From: Actinomycetes bacterium
Lineage (GTDB): Bacteria > Actinomycetota > Actinomycetes > JAHEKZ01
Direction of reading: 5' to 3'
Assembly (NCBI GenBank): GCA_027118455.1
Contig: JAJAYZ010000049.1
Location: 1-38,002, forward strand
DNA: 38,002 nucleotides
The notes under the pieces are model-generated. The model saw only the letters and a program-made list of their open reading frames with translations, was not told the DNA's origin and did not search any database. A program made the translations under genes and the position numbers. The stretch's first letter is position 1, and each line of letters begins with the position of its first letter. This document shows positions 7,157 to 15,656 of the stretch, one piece after another.

Positions 7157-7971
7157 GCTGGCACGTATCTGAGCAACTGGTGACGTCATACGTCACAGGT
7201 GAGTTGCAGGGCGCCCGCGCGACGTCCGTTGAAGCACATGTGATGACGTGCAGCCTCTGTCGCAATGCGGTGAATGCAGAGGTGTCACCAGAGCGACTGC
7301 GGGGAATCTGGAGTGCTGTTGAGGACGAGGTGGACGCGCCTCGTCGCTCGTGGGCAGAGCGGGTACTGACCTCGTTCGGTATGTCAGATAGCGATGCGCG
7401 GCTCGTCTCCGTTGCCCCTTCCCTGCACGCCTCGTGGCTGCTGTCGCTGGCCGCGGTTCTCGGCTTCGCGGTGTGGGCGAGTAACGCGAAATCCGGCGGC
7501 ACCGCACTATTTCTGATTCTGGCCCCGATCGTGCCGGTGCTTGCGGTCGGCGGTTCCTACGGTCGCGGGATCGACCCGACGTTTGAGGTGTCTGTGGCCA
7601 GCCCGTACCCGGCGATGCGCCTGGTGATGCTTCGCTCAACGGCGGTCGTCGCCGTATCGGGAGCATTGGCGCTGGTTGCTTCGTTCTTCGTGCCGACCGG
7701 CGGCGATGCCGCGGCCTGGCTGCTGCCGTGCCTCGCCCTCTTGTCGATCACCCTCGTCGTGGCCCGCTGGTTCACGTTACCGATCGCTGCAGCTGGCGTG
7801 GCCGCGTGTTACGCGCTGCCCTTGCTCGCGGCCTTGGTGAATGACCGCGACGTCTCACGGTTGCTGCTCTCGGCGTCCTTGCAGTGGGTGGCGTTGGCCC
7901 TGGTAGTAGGCAGCTTTGCCCTTCTGACCCATGATCCGATGATTCGTTCAGCCCTGAGGAGGAACCGATGA
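7153..7971 (+). CDS. zinc-finger anti-sigma factor with membrane domain
   Basis: This 272-residue protein carries an N-terminal zinc-binding anti-sigma (ZAS) motif: His4, then His29-x3-Cys33-x2-Cys36 in VEAHVMTCSLCRNAV. About six hydrophobic segments follow from residue 95 to the end. The ZAS domain would hold the sigma factor at the membrane. The Cys pair raises the possibility of redox control, although membrane-anchored ZAS proteins also respond to other stresses. It overlaps the sigma gene by four bases and the ABC ATPase gene by four bases, so all are translated together. A perfect inverted repeat (7180-7196) lies inside its fifth to tenth codons after the start region. The ligand or stress sensed is unknown. 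Confidence 0.8.
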   Translation: MSWHVSEQLVTSYVTGELQGARATSVEAHVMTCSLCRNAVNAEVSPERLRGIWSAVEDEVDAPRRSWAERVLTSFGMSDSDARLVSVAPSLHASWLLSLAAVLGFAVWASNAKSGGTALFLILAPIVPVLAVGGSYGRGIDPTFEVSVASPYPAMRLVMLRSTAVVAVSGALALVASFFVPTGGDAAAWLLPCLALLSITLVVARWFTLPIAAAGVAACYALPLLAALVNDRDVSRLLLSASLQWVALALVVGSFALLTHDPMIRSALRRNR

Positions 7972-8828
7972 GCACTGCTGCCGCGGTGATTGAGCTGCGC
8001 CGCAGGTTCGGCCGCACGCAGGCCCTGGACGGCGCCACGTTCGAGATCGGCGCCGGCGTCACCGGGCTGCTCGGACCGAATGGCGCCGGCAAGACCACGT
8101 TGCTCCGCATTCTGGCGACGGTCGCGGCTCCTGACTCCGGTGCTGTGTCGGTCTTCGGTCGTGATCCGTCCGCCGCAGCCCAGCGCGTCGAGATTCGCCG
8201 GCGGCTCGGGTACCTGCCCCAGGATCCGGGGTTTCAGCGCGGGTTCAGCGTCTTTGAGTTCATCGACTACGTCGCGATCCTCAAGGAGATGACGGACCGT
8301 CAGCAGCGGCACGCTGAGGTGCGCCGAGTGATCGACGCTGTCGATCTCACGTCGGTCAGTGGCAAGAGGGTGCGCGCCCTCTCTGGGGGTATGCGTCGTC
8401 GAGTTGCCCTGGCGTCGTCGCTGCTGGGCGAGCCCCAGTTCCTGGTTCTCGACGAACCCACCGCCGGGCTCGATCCCGAGCAACGACTGCGCTTCCGGGA
8501 GTTGGTCTCACACGCCGGGGAGGGCCGGGCTGTGCTGCTCTCGACCCACCAGACCGAAGATGTAGCCGCCCTCTGCCAGGACGTCGTGGTGCTGGACCAG
8601 GGGCGGGTGCTCTTCCAAGGGACGCCGTCCGACCTGTCCGCGGTTGCCGCCGGACGGGTATGGCTTGCCGACGAGCGAGTCAGCGGTGCCGAGCTGGTCT
8701 GGCGCACAGGTGAGGGCCGGTTCCGCCACCTCGGGTTGCCACCGAGCGGCGCAGATCTCGTCGATCCGACGCTGGAAGACGGCTACCTGCTGCTCGTCGG
8801 CCGGTTCGCCGAGGAGGCGGCAGCATGA
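7968..8828 (+). CDS. ABC transporter ATP-binding protein
   Basis: This 286-residue ATPase has Walker A GPNGAGKTT (36-44), Q-loop YLPQ (82-85), signature LSGGMRRR (138-145) and Walker B FLVLDEP (158-164). The His of the switch is in STHQTED. The CcmA/NatA-like layout, with a C-terminal extension after the ATPase core, is typical of exporters or membrane-remodelling ABC systems with separately encoded membrane subunits. It is coupled by ATGA overlaps to the anti-sigma gene upstream and the membrane gene downstream. It is probably induced by the sigma factor and energises the two following membrane proteins. The cargo is unknown. Confidence 0.9.
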   Translation: MSTAAAVIELRRRFGRTQALDGATFEIGAGVTGLLGPNGAGKTTLLRILATVAAPDSGAVSVFGRDPSAAAQRVEIRRRLGYLPQDPGFQRGFSVFEFIDYVAILKEMTDRQQRHAEVRRVIDAVDLTSVSGKRVRALSGGMRRRVALASSLLGEPQFLVLDEPTAGLDPEQRLRFRELVSHAGEGRAVLLSTHQTEDVAALCQDVVVLDQGRVLFQGTPSDLSAVAAGRVWLADERVSGAELVWRTGEGRFRHLGLPPSGADLVDPTLEDGYLLLVGRFAEEAAA

Positions 8829-9670
8829 GTGCGGTGTTGGAGGCGCACACGGCAGAACGTGACACCTCTGGCGCGACGTGGCTCGTGGTTCTGCAGCTTG
8901 GTTGGCGCGAGGGACGCCGGATGGTGCTGTCTCCGGTGCTGTTGCTGGTCTTCGGCTTCTTCATGCTGATGGCCGGTGTCGAGACGGTCGTCGAGGCCAG
9001 CCTCTCGCTACCAAGTCGTGCCTCTGCGTACGACTTCATCTTCTTCGTTTTTGCGCTCTACGCCGGTCTGCTCTTCTACATCTCGTGCCACCTGGTTTCC
9101 TCATCTGCCCGACGCGCCAAGGCGGAGGACCAGCTGGCGTCCCTGCCGCTATCACCCCGAGCTCGTGCTGCCGGAATGTGCGCCGGTGTGCTGCTCGGAC
9201 CAGGCTTGCTCACCCTTGCGGCGGTTGGCGCCCTGTCGACCCTTGGCAACGACGTGGTCCTCACCGACGGGAAGTCACCTGTCAGTGGAGCCGAACTGAT
9301 GCAGATCGTGCTCATCGTGATCGGAGGTGGACTCTTCGCCGCCATGGTGGCGACGTGGCTACGCTTTCCCGGCTCGCTGCCCTTGGGGTTCGTTACGCTG
9401 GTGTTTGGCACCGTGTGGATGTTGAACGCCGAGCGTGACCCAATCAACACCTGGCCCTGGTTCGCCCCATACCTCAGCTCGTATGCGTGGTCTGACGCCG
9501 TCTGGTCGCTTCAGGGTTCGCATACGTGGCATGCGGTCTACCTCGCGGGGCTTTGCGGGCTGGCATTCTGCGCGGTCATGTTCCGTGAGCGCGAGGGACG
9601 CGTCCGCTGGCTCTTCGTGTCGGCGGGTGTCCTGGCTGCCACGGCGGCCGCTGGAGCCTTGCAGCTATGA
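8825..9670 (+). CDS. ABC transporter membrane protein
   Basis: The 281-residue protein has about six membrane segments. Among them are VLLLVFGFFMLMAGVETVV, FIFFVFALYAGLLFYISC and IVLIVIGGGLFAAMVATWL. A hydrophilic N-terminus of about 25 residues would face the cytoplasm. It resembles ABC-2-type membrane subunits in topology only; no specific family was recognised. The ATGA overlaps with the ATPase gene and with the next membrane gene argue that it is the permease partner of the ATPase. It carries no enzymatic motif. Confidence 0.7.
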   Translation: MSAVLEAHTAERDTSGATWLVVLQLGWREGRRMVLSPVLLLVFGFFMLMAGVETVVEASLSLPSRASAYDFIFFVFALYAGLLFYISCHLVSSSARRAKAEDQLASLPLSPRARAAGMCAGVLLGPGLLTLAAVGALSTLGNDVVLTDGKSPVSGAELMQIVLIVIGGGLFAAMVATWLRFPGSLPLGFVTLVFGTVWMLNAERDPINTWPWFAPYLSSYAWSDAVWSLQGSHTWHAVYLAGLCGLAFCAVMFREREGRVRWLFVSAGVLAATAAAGALQL

Positions 9671-10341
9671 CAGAGATGCTTGCTCCGACACGGGACGGTG
9701 CGCGCCAGGTGAGTCGTGAGCTGGCGCCGTACCTGTTGCGCCTGGCACGGTGGCCGATGCTGTTGGCTGGTATCGCCGCGTCGTGGCTTGTGGTGGTGTG
9801 GCGAGCAGGGGACATCACCACTACAGATGGGGCGATCTGGTTGATGCGATCGATGTCCGCGTTGGTCGCCGTATCGATGGTGTTCGCACTGGACGATCCA
9901 TCGGTTGGCACCACCCGCTCCTTGCCAGCCGCCAGACGCGTCCTGATGCGCGTACGATTCGGCGTCGCTGGCGTGGCAGCGGTGATTGCCTTAGCACCAG
10001 CCACCGTTGTCTCGTGGGAGTACCTGAACACGCGATCGACGGTGCTTGGAGTGGTGTTGGAGGTGTCTGTGCTCTTGATGCTGACACTCTCGGTGGCGCT
10101 GGTGCTGCAGCGTCAGCTCGGTATCACCGAGCCTGCGCAGTTCGTGGTTTTGGTCGTATTCGGAATGCTGATGCTGGCCCAGATGATGGGTGCGCGTTGG
10201 CCGCTGCTCGTCCCTCCCGGCCCCCATTGGGCAGAGGCGCACTGGCGCTGGGCGGGCGCCCTGGTCCTAGGGCTTCTCGTGATGGCATGGCAGCTACGTG
10301 ACCCCGCGGCGCGTCCGCTGAAGCGGTTCCTGCGCCGGTAG
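9667..10341 (+). CDS. second membrane protein of the sigma/ABC operon
   Basis: The 224-residue protein has about six hydrophobic segments. Examples are WPMLLAGIAASWLVVVW, FGVAGVAAVIALAPATVVSW, TVLGVVLEVSVLLMLTLSVALVL and FVVLVVFGMLMLAQMMG. It ends in a basic tail (KRFLRR). The family was not recognised. It starts at ATG 9667, overlapping the previous stop by four bases, and is the last gene of the coupled operon. It is likely the second half of a heteromeric membrane channel with the preceding protein. Confidence 0.65.
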   Translation: MTEMLAPTRDGARQVSRELAPYLLRLARWPMLLAGIAASWLVVVWRAGDITTTDGAIWLMRSMSALVAVSMVFALDDPSVGTTRSLPAARRVLMRVRFGVAGVAAVIALAPATVVSWEYLNTRSTVLGVVLEVSVLLMLTLSVALVLQRQLGITEPAQFVVLVVFGMLMLAQMMGARWPLLVPPGPHWAEAHWRWAGALVLGLLVMAWQLRDPAARPLKRFLRR

Positions 10342-10349
10342 GTCGGGAG

Positions 10350-10355
10350 TATCCT
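10350..10355 (+). promoter_or_regulatory. -10 hexamer of a leaderless promoter (decarboxylase gene)
   Basis: TATCCT is followed by CACTGC and then the start GTG 10362, the same 6-nt spacing seen at three other genes in this window. No good -35 is visible, and the Shine-Dalgarno-like GGGAG lies too far away (12 nt). This suggests the decarboxylase has its own start of transcription within the 20-nt gap after the ABC operon. Confidence 0.45.
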
Positions 10356-10361
10356 CACTGC

Positions 10362-11822
10362 GTGACTCCCCCGCACCCCGAAACCGGTCGATTTGCCGAA
10401 GCCTTCACGCAGATGGGCGAGGCGCTCGACGCGTGGTTGGCCAAGGAGCGGGTCGATCCACTGCGCTCACCGACCGACTGGAAGACGCAGCTCACTGGGC
10501 CGCTGCCGCGCGACGGCATCGGCGCCGACGCGACCCTGCGCGAGTACGTCGATCTCGTACTTCCGCACGGCCCGCATCTGACGTCCGAGGCCTCGTGGGG
10601 ATGGATCACTACTGGTCCGGCGACGGTACCCACCGCTGTAGCGGCAGCCAGCATGATTGCCGCGCCGCAGCGTCAGACACAGACGGCGTTCAACTTGCTC
10701 GAAGAACAGGCTCTTGACTGGCTCGTCGAGCTCTGTGGGCTTCCCTCAGGGATGAAGGGCGTCTTCTCCAGCGGCGGCTCAACGGCGAACCTTGTCGCGC
10801 TTGGAGCAGCCCGACAGTGGGCGTTGGAGCAGCGGGGAGTTGACTCAGCCAGCGACGGACTCGGGGGTCTTGAGTTGGCCGTCTACACTTCGACGCAGGC
10901 GCACCACACCGTTCAGCGCTCGGCGGGAGTGCTTGGCATGGGGCGTAGCCAGGTGCGAACGGTGCCCACTGATGCACAGCTGCGATTGGACGCTGACGCG
11001 CTTGACGCAGTGATGACGGCAGACGTTGCGCGCGGCGTTGTGCCGGTCGCCGTGGTTGCCGCAGCCGGGACAACCAACACCGGCGCGGTCGACCCACTGC
11101 GTCGATGCGGTGAAATAGCGAAGAAGCACGGCGCCTGGTTCCATGTGGACGGGGCTTACGGGTTGCCCGGAATCCTCGACGAGCGCGTTGCCCCGCTCTA
11201 CGACGGGCTCGAGCTCGCCGACTCTGCGATCACCGATCCGCACAAGTGGCTCAACGCCCCGACGGGGATTGCTGCGACATTCGTGCGTGACCGCTCGATT
11301 CTGTATCGCGCCTTCACTCAGGAGGCGGCCGACTACCTCGAAGGTGCCTTCACACCCGACGACGTCCAGGTCTCGCTCGACTCAATGGGCATTCCCTACT
11401 TTGATTTCGGTGTGGAACTGTCGTCACCGGTCAGGGGTGTTCTGGTGTGGAGCATCTTGCGCGAGTTAGGTGCTGACGGTGTCCGGGCGCGAATCGTCCA
11501 GGACAACGACTTTGCGCGTCACGTTGCACAACGGGCCAGGGAGCACTCGCGCCTTGAACTGCTGCTGGATCCGGTTCTGTCTATCTGTGTCTTCCGCTAT
11601 GTACCAGCCGATGACGTCAGCGAAGTCGCGGTTGACGCAGCCAATCGCGAGATCCTGCGGCGGCTGGCCCGCGAAACTCGTTTCGTCGTGAGCTCGACGA
11701 TCGTGCACGGTCAGTTTGCGCTGCGCCCCTGCTTCATCAACCCGCGCACCTCGATCGCTGACGTCGACGCCTTCGTCGACACCGTGATCGCCCTTGGTGA
11801 TGGTCTCGACACCGCCCCCTAG
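10362..11822 (+). CDS. PLP-dependent group II amino-acid decarboxylase
   Basis: This 486-residue pyridoxal-phosphate enzyme belongs to the aromatic-amino-acid/glutamate decarboxylase fold. Landmarks are GGSTANL (138-144), the ring-stacking histidine in STQAHHTVQRSAG (177-189), the cofactor Asp in HVDGAYG (261-267), and the Schiff-base lysine Lys295 in TDPHKWLNAPTG. Length and motif spacing fit aromatic-L-amino-acid or related decarboxylases. The substrate cannot be told from sequence alone. The GTG start is supported by the -10 hexamer 6 nt upstream. It follows the ABC operon by 20 nt and precedes the C69-like hydrolase gene by 30 nt in the same direction, so partial co-transcription is possible. 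Confidence 0.85.
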   Translation: MTPPHPETGRFAEAFTQMGEALDAWLAKERVDPLRSPTDWKTQLTGPLPRDGIGADATLREYVDLVLPHGPHLTSEASWGWITTGPATVPTAVAAASMIAAPQRQTQTAFNLLEEQALDWLVELCGLPSGMKGVFSSGGSTANLVALGAARQWALEQRGVDSASDGLGGLELAVYTSTQAHHTVQRSAGVLGMGRSQVRTVPTDAQLRLDADALDAVMTADVARGVVPVAVVAAAGTTNTGAVDPLRRCGEIAKKHGAWFHVDGAYGLPGILDERVAPLYDGLELADSAITDPHKWLNAPTGIAATFVRDRSILYRAFTQEAADYLEGAFTPDDVQVSLDSMGIPYFDFGVELSSPVRGVLVWSILRELGADGVRARIVQDNDFARHVAQRAREHSRLELLLDPVLSICVFRYVPADDVSEVAVDAANREILRRLARETRFVVSSTIVHGQFALRPCFINPRTSIADVDAFVDTVIALGDGLDTAP

Positions 11823-11852
11823 GGCCCCCTCGATGCCGTCACAGGGAGGGTT

Positions 11853-13283
11853 ATGAGCTACGCCGTTTATGTTGGCAAGGAGTTGACTGCCGATGGTTTT
11901 GGCTTTCTCGCAGGCTACGGGGACGAACCCTCCAGTCACTGGCTAGAGCTCGTTCCCAGGAATAGCCACGAAGCCCATGCCGTCATCGAGGTCGGCGTGA
12001 CGCCGGCCGCGGACATGCCCGGTATCCGCTCCAGCATTCCTCAGCTGCCTGAGACTTTCCGACACCTGCGCGTGAGCTACTCGGCATTCCTCGGCTTCCC
12101 AGCACCGCTGATCAACGGTGGCCTGAATGAGCACGGAGTGGCAGTGCGCGACGTGTGGTCGGCAAGCAGCCCATGGTTGATTGCTTTAACCCCTCCCGAC
12201 CAACACGGCCCGAGCTACAGCGACCTGGCGCGTCTGGTTCTGGAGCGTTGCCGCACCGCCCGCGAGGGTGTCGAGCTGATCGGTGATCTGATCGCGAGAC
12301 ATGGTGAGTCCACCTACGGGGGCAACTCGCACTTGATCGCGGATGCAGACGAAGCGTGGGTGGTAATCGAGTTTGCAGGTGGAGCCGGGCTCTGGGTCGC
12401 CGAGCGACTCGGATCCCTAAGCATCAGGGTCAGCCGTCCCGGCTACATCGGTATCATCCCCGCAGACTTTCTTGACCGGGATTACTTCGCGGGCGCCCCT
12501 CACCTCGTTGACTTTGCCATCGAGCATGGGTGGTACAGGACGAGTGACGGACCTTTCGATGTCAATGCTGTGTACGGCGATGGAAAGGGACGCTGGGAGG
12601 GGGTCGCATGGATGGAGGAGCAGCTGACCGAGCGGGCCGCTCTCCCTGGAGGTATTACCCTTGAGGACATCTTCTGGGCGGTGCGAACCGATCGACTGAC
12701 CGGCGACACATCTGGCTATGGACAGGTCGTGCCGCTGCTCCCGGCTGACGAGCACGGAGATCTGCGGGTGTTGTGGCACGCCGTCGTTGGCCCGGTGGCT
12801 GCGCCCTTCACCCCTGTCCTGCTCGGCGTGCGACAGGTGGAGCCGGAGTTCGCCCAGCATCGCTACCTCACGGCCGGGGAGAGCTCAGTATTCGTGTCCA
12901 GCGGTCTCGACGGTGGAGCACCGGAGAGCGCGATTCCGCCAGCGGTCGAGGCGACGAGGTCGGCCGTCGCGGTGTACAAGCGGCTCATGTACCTGTTGGC
13001 CGAGCACCACGAGGTGTTCCTGCCGGAGGTGCTGCCGGTATGGGAGGCCGTGGAACGTCGGTGCGCCGCCGGTCTCGGCGCGGCGATCGAGTCGGCTCGC
13101 CTGTTGCTCGACGCCGGAAGGGCCGACCTCGCGGAGGGCCTTCTCACCCGGTTCAGCAGCACCGAGATGCTCAACGCACTGAACCTTGCCGAGGCGATGG
13201 TCTCAAGCATGGATGCCCGGTCGCGCGTCCTGTTCGACGTGCGAACGTCGAGAGGGTGGCGCGGGCCGGAGATCCTGTGGTGA
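11853..13283 (+). CDS. C69-type Ntn hydrolase-like protein with Ser in place of the nucleophilic Cys
   Basis: This 476-residue protein has the layout of peptidase family C69 (dipeptidase A/secernin type). The N-terminal VGKELTADGFGFLAGYGDE matches the VGKKAS.DGS...ARNED segment of C69 enzymes. INGGLNEHGVAVRDVWS and GGNSHLIADADEAWVVIE match the later family blocks. In C69 the catalytic Cys lies six residues before the Gly of VGK; here that position is Ser2, directly after the initiator Met. Removal of Met would expose an N-terminal Ser, which other Ntn hydrolases use as nucleophile. The alternative is an inactive member. The start ATG 11853 is firmly set by GGGAGGG at 11844-11850. The reaction is inferred to be peptide or amide hydrolysis. 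Confidence 0.65.
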   Translation: MSYAVYVGKELTADGFGFLAGYGDEPSSHWLELVPRNSHEAHAVIEVGVTPAADMPGIRSSIPQLPETFRHLRVSYSAFLGFPAPLINGGLNEHGVAVRDVWSASSPWLIALTPPDQHGPSYSDLARLVLERCRTAREGVELIGDLIARHGESTYGGNSHLIADADEAWVVIEFAGGAGLWVAERLGSLSIRVSRPGYIGIIPADFLDRDYFAGAPHLVDFAIEHGWYRTSDGPFDVNAVYGDGKGRWEGVAWMEEQLTERAALPGGITLEDIFWAVRTDRLTGDTSGYGQVVPLLPADEHGDLRVLWHAVVGPVAAPFTPVLLGVRQVEPEFAQHRYLTAGESSVFVSSGLDGGAPESAIPPAVEATRSAVAVYKRLMYLLAEHHEVFLPEVLPVWEAVERRCAAGLGAAIESARLLLDAGRADLAEGLLTRFSSTEMLNALNLAEAMVSSMDARSRVLFDVRTSRGWRGPEILW

Positions 13284-13341
13284 TCGGGCTCTTGCGGGGT
13301 TGAGGCTAGCTCAACACCGGAGGCAGGGCCTACAGACCTTG

Positions 13342-13365
13342 GACCTTCGCGGTCGCTTTTTTCTT
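13342..13365 (+). terminator. probable rho-independent terminator after the C69-like gene
   Basis: GACC-TTCGC-GGTC (13342-13354) is followed by GC and a run of six T (13357-13362), then CTT. It lies 58 nt after the stop at 13283. The stem is only 4 bp but has a stable UUCG-type loop. A second inverted repeat, GTTGAG-GCTAG-CTCAAC, lies just before it, right after the gene. Confidence 0.5.
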
Positions 13366-13457
13366 CTGGACCTGCTGGGTCTCCCATGGCGGTGACGGCC
13401 TCGAGATCAGGTGATCAACATCTACCGAGCGAGTCCTGTGTCACCCTGCGGTGCGTG

Positions 13458-13772
13458 ATGCGCGCCGTGTCCGTTGTCGTCCTTCCTGTCGTCCGAGTAG
13501 GAGCTTTAGCAGTGGCGGCGTGGGCGCACCAGAATCAGGTGTGGCTGCGGGGTGACTACACAGCGGGGTACGAGTACGGCCGTGGGTTCGAGCGAGGCGC
13601 CGAGGTTCATGGTCTGTGCCAGGAACGGGCCGAGGAGCACTGCGACTCCCCGGACACGCAGGTGGTCTTCCGTGGGGGATGCGGAGACGGCGTTCGCGGA
13701 AAGGCGCTCCGACCTGAGGCAGCCGGAGGCTTTGTTTCCGATGCGCGGGACCTGTGGGGCCCCTTCGGGTAG
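13458..13772 (+). CDS. small membrane-anchored Cys-containing protein
   Basis: The 104-residue product, counted from ATG 13458, has a hydrophobic N-terminus (AVSVVVLPVV..GALAVAAWA) that would act as membrane anchor or signal. An extracytoplasmic part of about 80 residues follows. This contains DYTAGYEYGRGFERGAEV, Cys54, Cys62 and GGCGDG with Cys75. Tyr/Gly-rich D.xAGYxxGR blocks with a following C...C...GC pattern occur in small uncharacterised actinobacterial proteins. The frame is open further upstream to 13386. No ribosome site is obvious, so the start is uncertain. It lies between a terminator and the thioredoxin/NHL gene. Function unknown. Confidence 0.45.
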   Translation: MRAVSVVVLPVVRVGALAVAAWAHQNQVWLRGDYTAGYEYGRGFERGAEVHGLCQERAEEHCDSPDTQVVFRGGCGDGVRGKALRPEAAGGFVSDARDLWGPFG

Positions 13773-13814
13773 GAATCGAGCCCCACGTCGGTCGATTGCC
13801 GAGAGGGGTACGCG

Positions 13815-13820
13815 TAACCT
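13815..13820 (+). promoter_or_regulatory. -10 hexamer of a leaderless promoter (thioredoxin/NHL gene)
   Basis: TAACCT is followed by CGGTGA and the start GTG 13827, again with 6-nt spacing. No Shine-Dalgarno sequence is present before this GTG. A TTGCCG lies upstream but too close (13 nt) for a standard -35. Confidence 0.45.
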
Positions 13821-13826
13821 CGGTGA

Positions 13827-15644
13827 GTGGTCCGTCTACGAGCGCCCGAGCTGCAGGGTCGAGGCTGGCTGAATACCGGTGGACGGCTGCTCGGCCTGAG
13901 CGAACTACGCGGACGGTTTGTTCTGCTCGACTTCTGGACCGGGTGCTGCGTCAACTGCCTGCATGTGCTCGACGAGCTTCGACCCCTCGAGCAGAAGTAC
14001 GCCGACGAGCTTGTCGTCGTCGGAGTCCACTCGCCGAAGTTTGCGCACGAGGGGACGCCCGAAGCCGTCATGGCTGCCGTCGAGCGCTACGGGGTCGCAC
14101 ATCCGGTGCTGGACGACCCAGACCTGCAGACCTGGCAGCAATACGCCATACGCGCGTGGCCAACGCTGGTGCTGATCGACCCCGAGGGCTACGTAGTCGC
14201 GCAGCACTCCGGCGAAGGCCACGTCCACGCGATCGACCTGCTGCTCGAGCAACTGGTCAACGACTACCAGTCGCGCGGGACGTTGCACCCGGACGCCCCG
14301 TTCATACCAGACGCAGCACCAGACGACACTGCACTGCGGTTTCCCGCAAAGGCGGTGTTGCTCCCCGATCGCACCCTGTTGGTCGCAGACGCTGGCCACC
14401 ACTCGCTTGCCCGCATTGACCCGACAAGCGGAGCCCTCATCCTCCGGATCGGCACGGGAACACGCGGGTATGTGCCGGGGACCGCGAACGCCGCGCAGTT
14501 CAGTGAGCCCAACGGCCTCTGTCTGCTCCCGCCCGACATTCGCGAGCGCGTCGGGTACGACGTCGTCGTTGCTGACACCGGCAACCACGCTCTGCGCGGA
14601 GTCCGACTGCGCGACGGACACGTCCGAAACCTCGCCGGCACCGGTCAGCAGTGGATGCAAGGTGACCCCTTGCCCGACCACGCCTTCGCCGACACCCCCA
14701 TGAGCTCGCCGTGGGACGTCGTGTGGATGCCGGCGTGGTCGGAGGTGGCCATCGCCATGGCAGGCAACCACCAGCTGTGGAGCTACGACCCCGTCGCCGG
14801 ACGCCTCACACTGCGCGGCGGAACCACCCAAGAGGGCCTCGTCGACGGCGACCTGATGCAGGCCTGGCTCGCACAGCCGTCGGGCTTCGCGGTCTCCTCT
14901 GACGGAGGCACGCTGTGGTTTGCCGACGCCGAGACGTCGGCTTTGCGTCGGGTCACCAACGGCGTCGTCACCACCGAGGTGGGAAGTGGGCTGTTCGACT
15001 TTGGTCACGTCGACGGCCCAGCAGACAGAGCGTTGCTGCAGCATCCGCTGGACTGCTGCGTCCTGGCCGACGGTTCGATTGCCATCGCTGACACGTACAA
15101 CGGAGCTGTTCGCCGCTTCGACCCAGAGACGCGCACGGTCTCGACAGTCGCCGGTGACCTGGGCGAACCCAGTGGGCTGATCCCACTTGGAGATGAACTG
15201 ATCGTCGTGGAGTCGGCCGCACACCGACTGACGCGCGTGCGACTGCCGGCCGAAGCCACCATCGTGAAGGCGTCTGACATGCAGTCGCAGCGTCCAGCCG
15301 TTTCGCTGCGCCCCGGAACGATTGTGCTTGAGGTTCTCTTCGCACCGCCACGTGGCCAGAAACTCGACGATCGGTACGGGGAAGCCGTCCACGTCGCCGT
15401 GTCATCGACTCCGGCCGACCTGCTCGAGGACGGCGCTGGCTCTGGCGGCGCGCTCCGTCGCGTGATTCGCATCGGGGACGCCGTCAACACCGGCGTGCTG
15501 CACGTGTCCGCGCGGGTGGCGTCCTGTGACGACGGTGACGCGGAGTTCCCGGCCTGCCACGTGCATCAGCAAGACTGGGGCGTCCCGGTCGAGGTCTCCG
15601 CAGACGGAACGGCCGAGCTCACCCTTCCCCTCGCTGCCCACTGA
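13827..15644 (+). CDS. thioredoxin-like/NHL-repeat protein (NHLRC2-like)
   Basis: The 605-residue protein joins an N-terminal thioredoxin-like domain (about 15-150) to an NHL beta-propeller (about 165-490) and a C-terminal beta-sandwich-like domain (about 500-605). The thioredoxin part has LLDFWTGCCVNCLHVLDEL, so its CxxC is Cys41-Val-Asn-Cys44 with an extra Cys40. This CCVNC/CCINC form is typical of the NHLRC2 family in bacteria and animals. Propeller blades recur as LLVADAGHHSLARID, VVVADTGNHALRGV, LWFADAETSALRRV and IAIADTYNGAVRRFD. No signal peptide is visible, so it is probably cytoplasmic. A redox or scaffold role is inferred; the precise role is unknown. The leaderless GTG start is supported by TAACCT. 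Confidence 0.85.
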   Translation: MVRLRAPELQGRGWLNTGGRLLGLSELRGRFVLLDFWTGCCVNCLHVLDELRPLEQKYADELVVVGVHSPKFAHEGTPEAVMAAVERYGVAHPVLDDPDLQTWQQYAIRAWPTLVLIDPEGYVVAQHSGEGHVHAIDLLLEQLVNDYQSRGTLHPDAPFIPDAAPDDTALRFPAKAVLLPDRTLLVADAGHHSLARIDPTSGALILRIGTGTRGYVPGTANAAQFSEPNGLCLLPPDIRERVGYDVVVADTGNHALRGVRLRDGHVRNLAGTGQQWMQGDPLPDHAFADTPMSSPWDVVWMPAWSEVAIAMAGNHQLWSYDPVAGRLTLRGGTTQEGLVDGDLMQAWLAQPSGFAVSSDGGTLWFADAETSALRRVTNGVVTTEVGSGLFDFGHVDGPADRALLQHPLDCCVLADGSIAIADTYNGAVRRFDPETRTVSTVAGDLGEPSGLIPLGDELIVVESAAHRLTRVRLPAEATIVKASDMQSQRPAVSLRPGTIVLEVLFAPPRGQKLDDRYGEAVHVAVSSTPADLLEDGAGSGGALRRVIRIGDAVNTGVLHVSARVASCDDGDAEFPACHVHQQDWGVPVEVSADGTAELTLPLAAH

Positions 15645-15656
15645 CCGGAGAACACC

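Noticed and set aside
13905..15392. 495-codon minus-strand frame over the thioredoxin/NHL gene
   Set aside because: The plus-strand product has clear domains; the antisense product has none.
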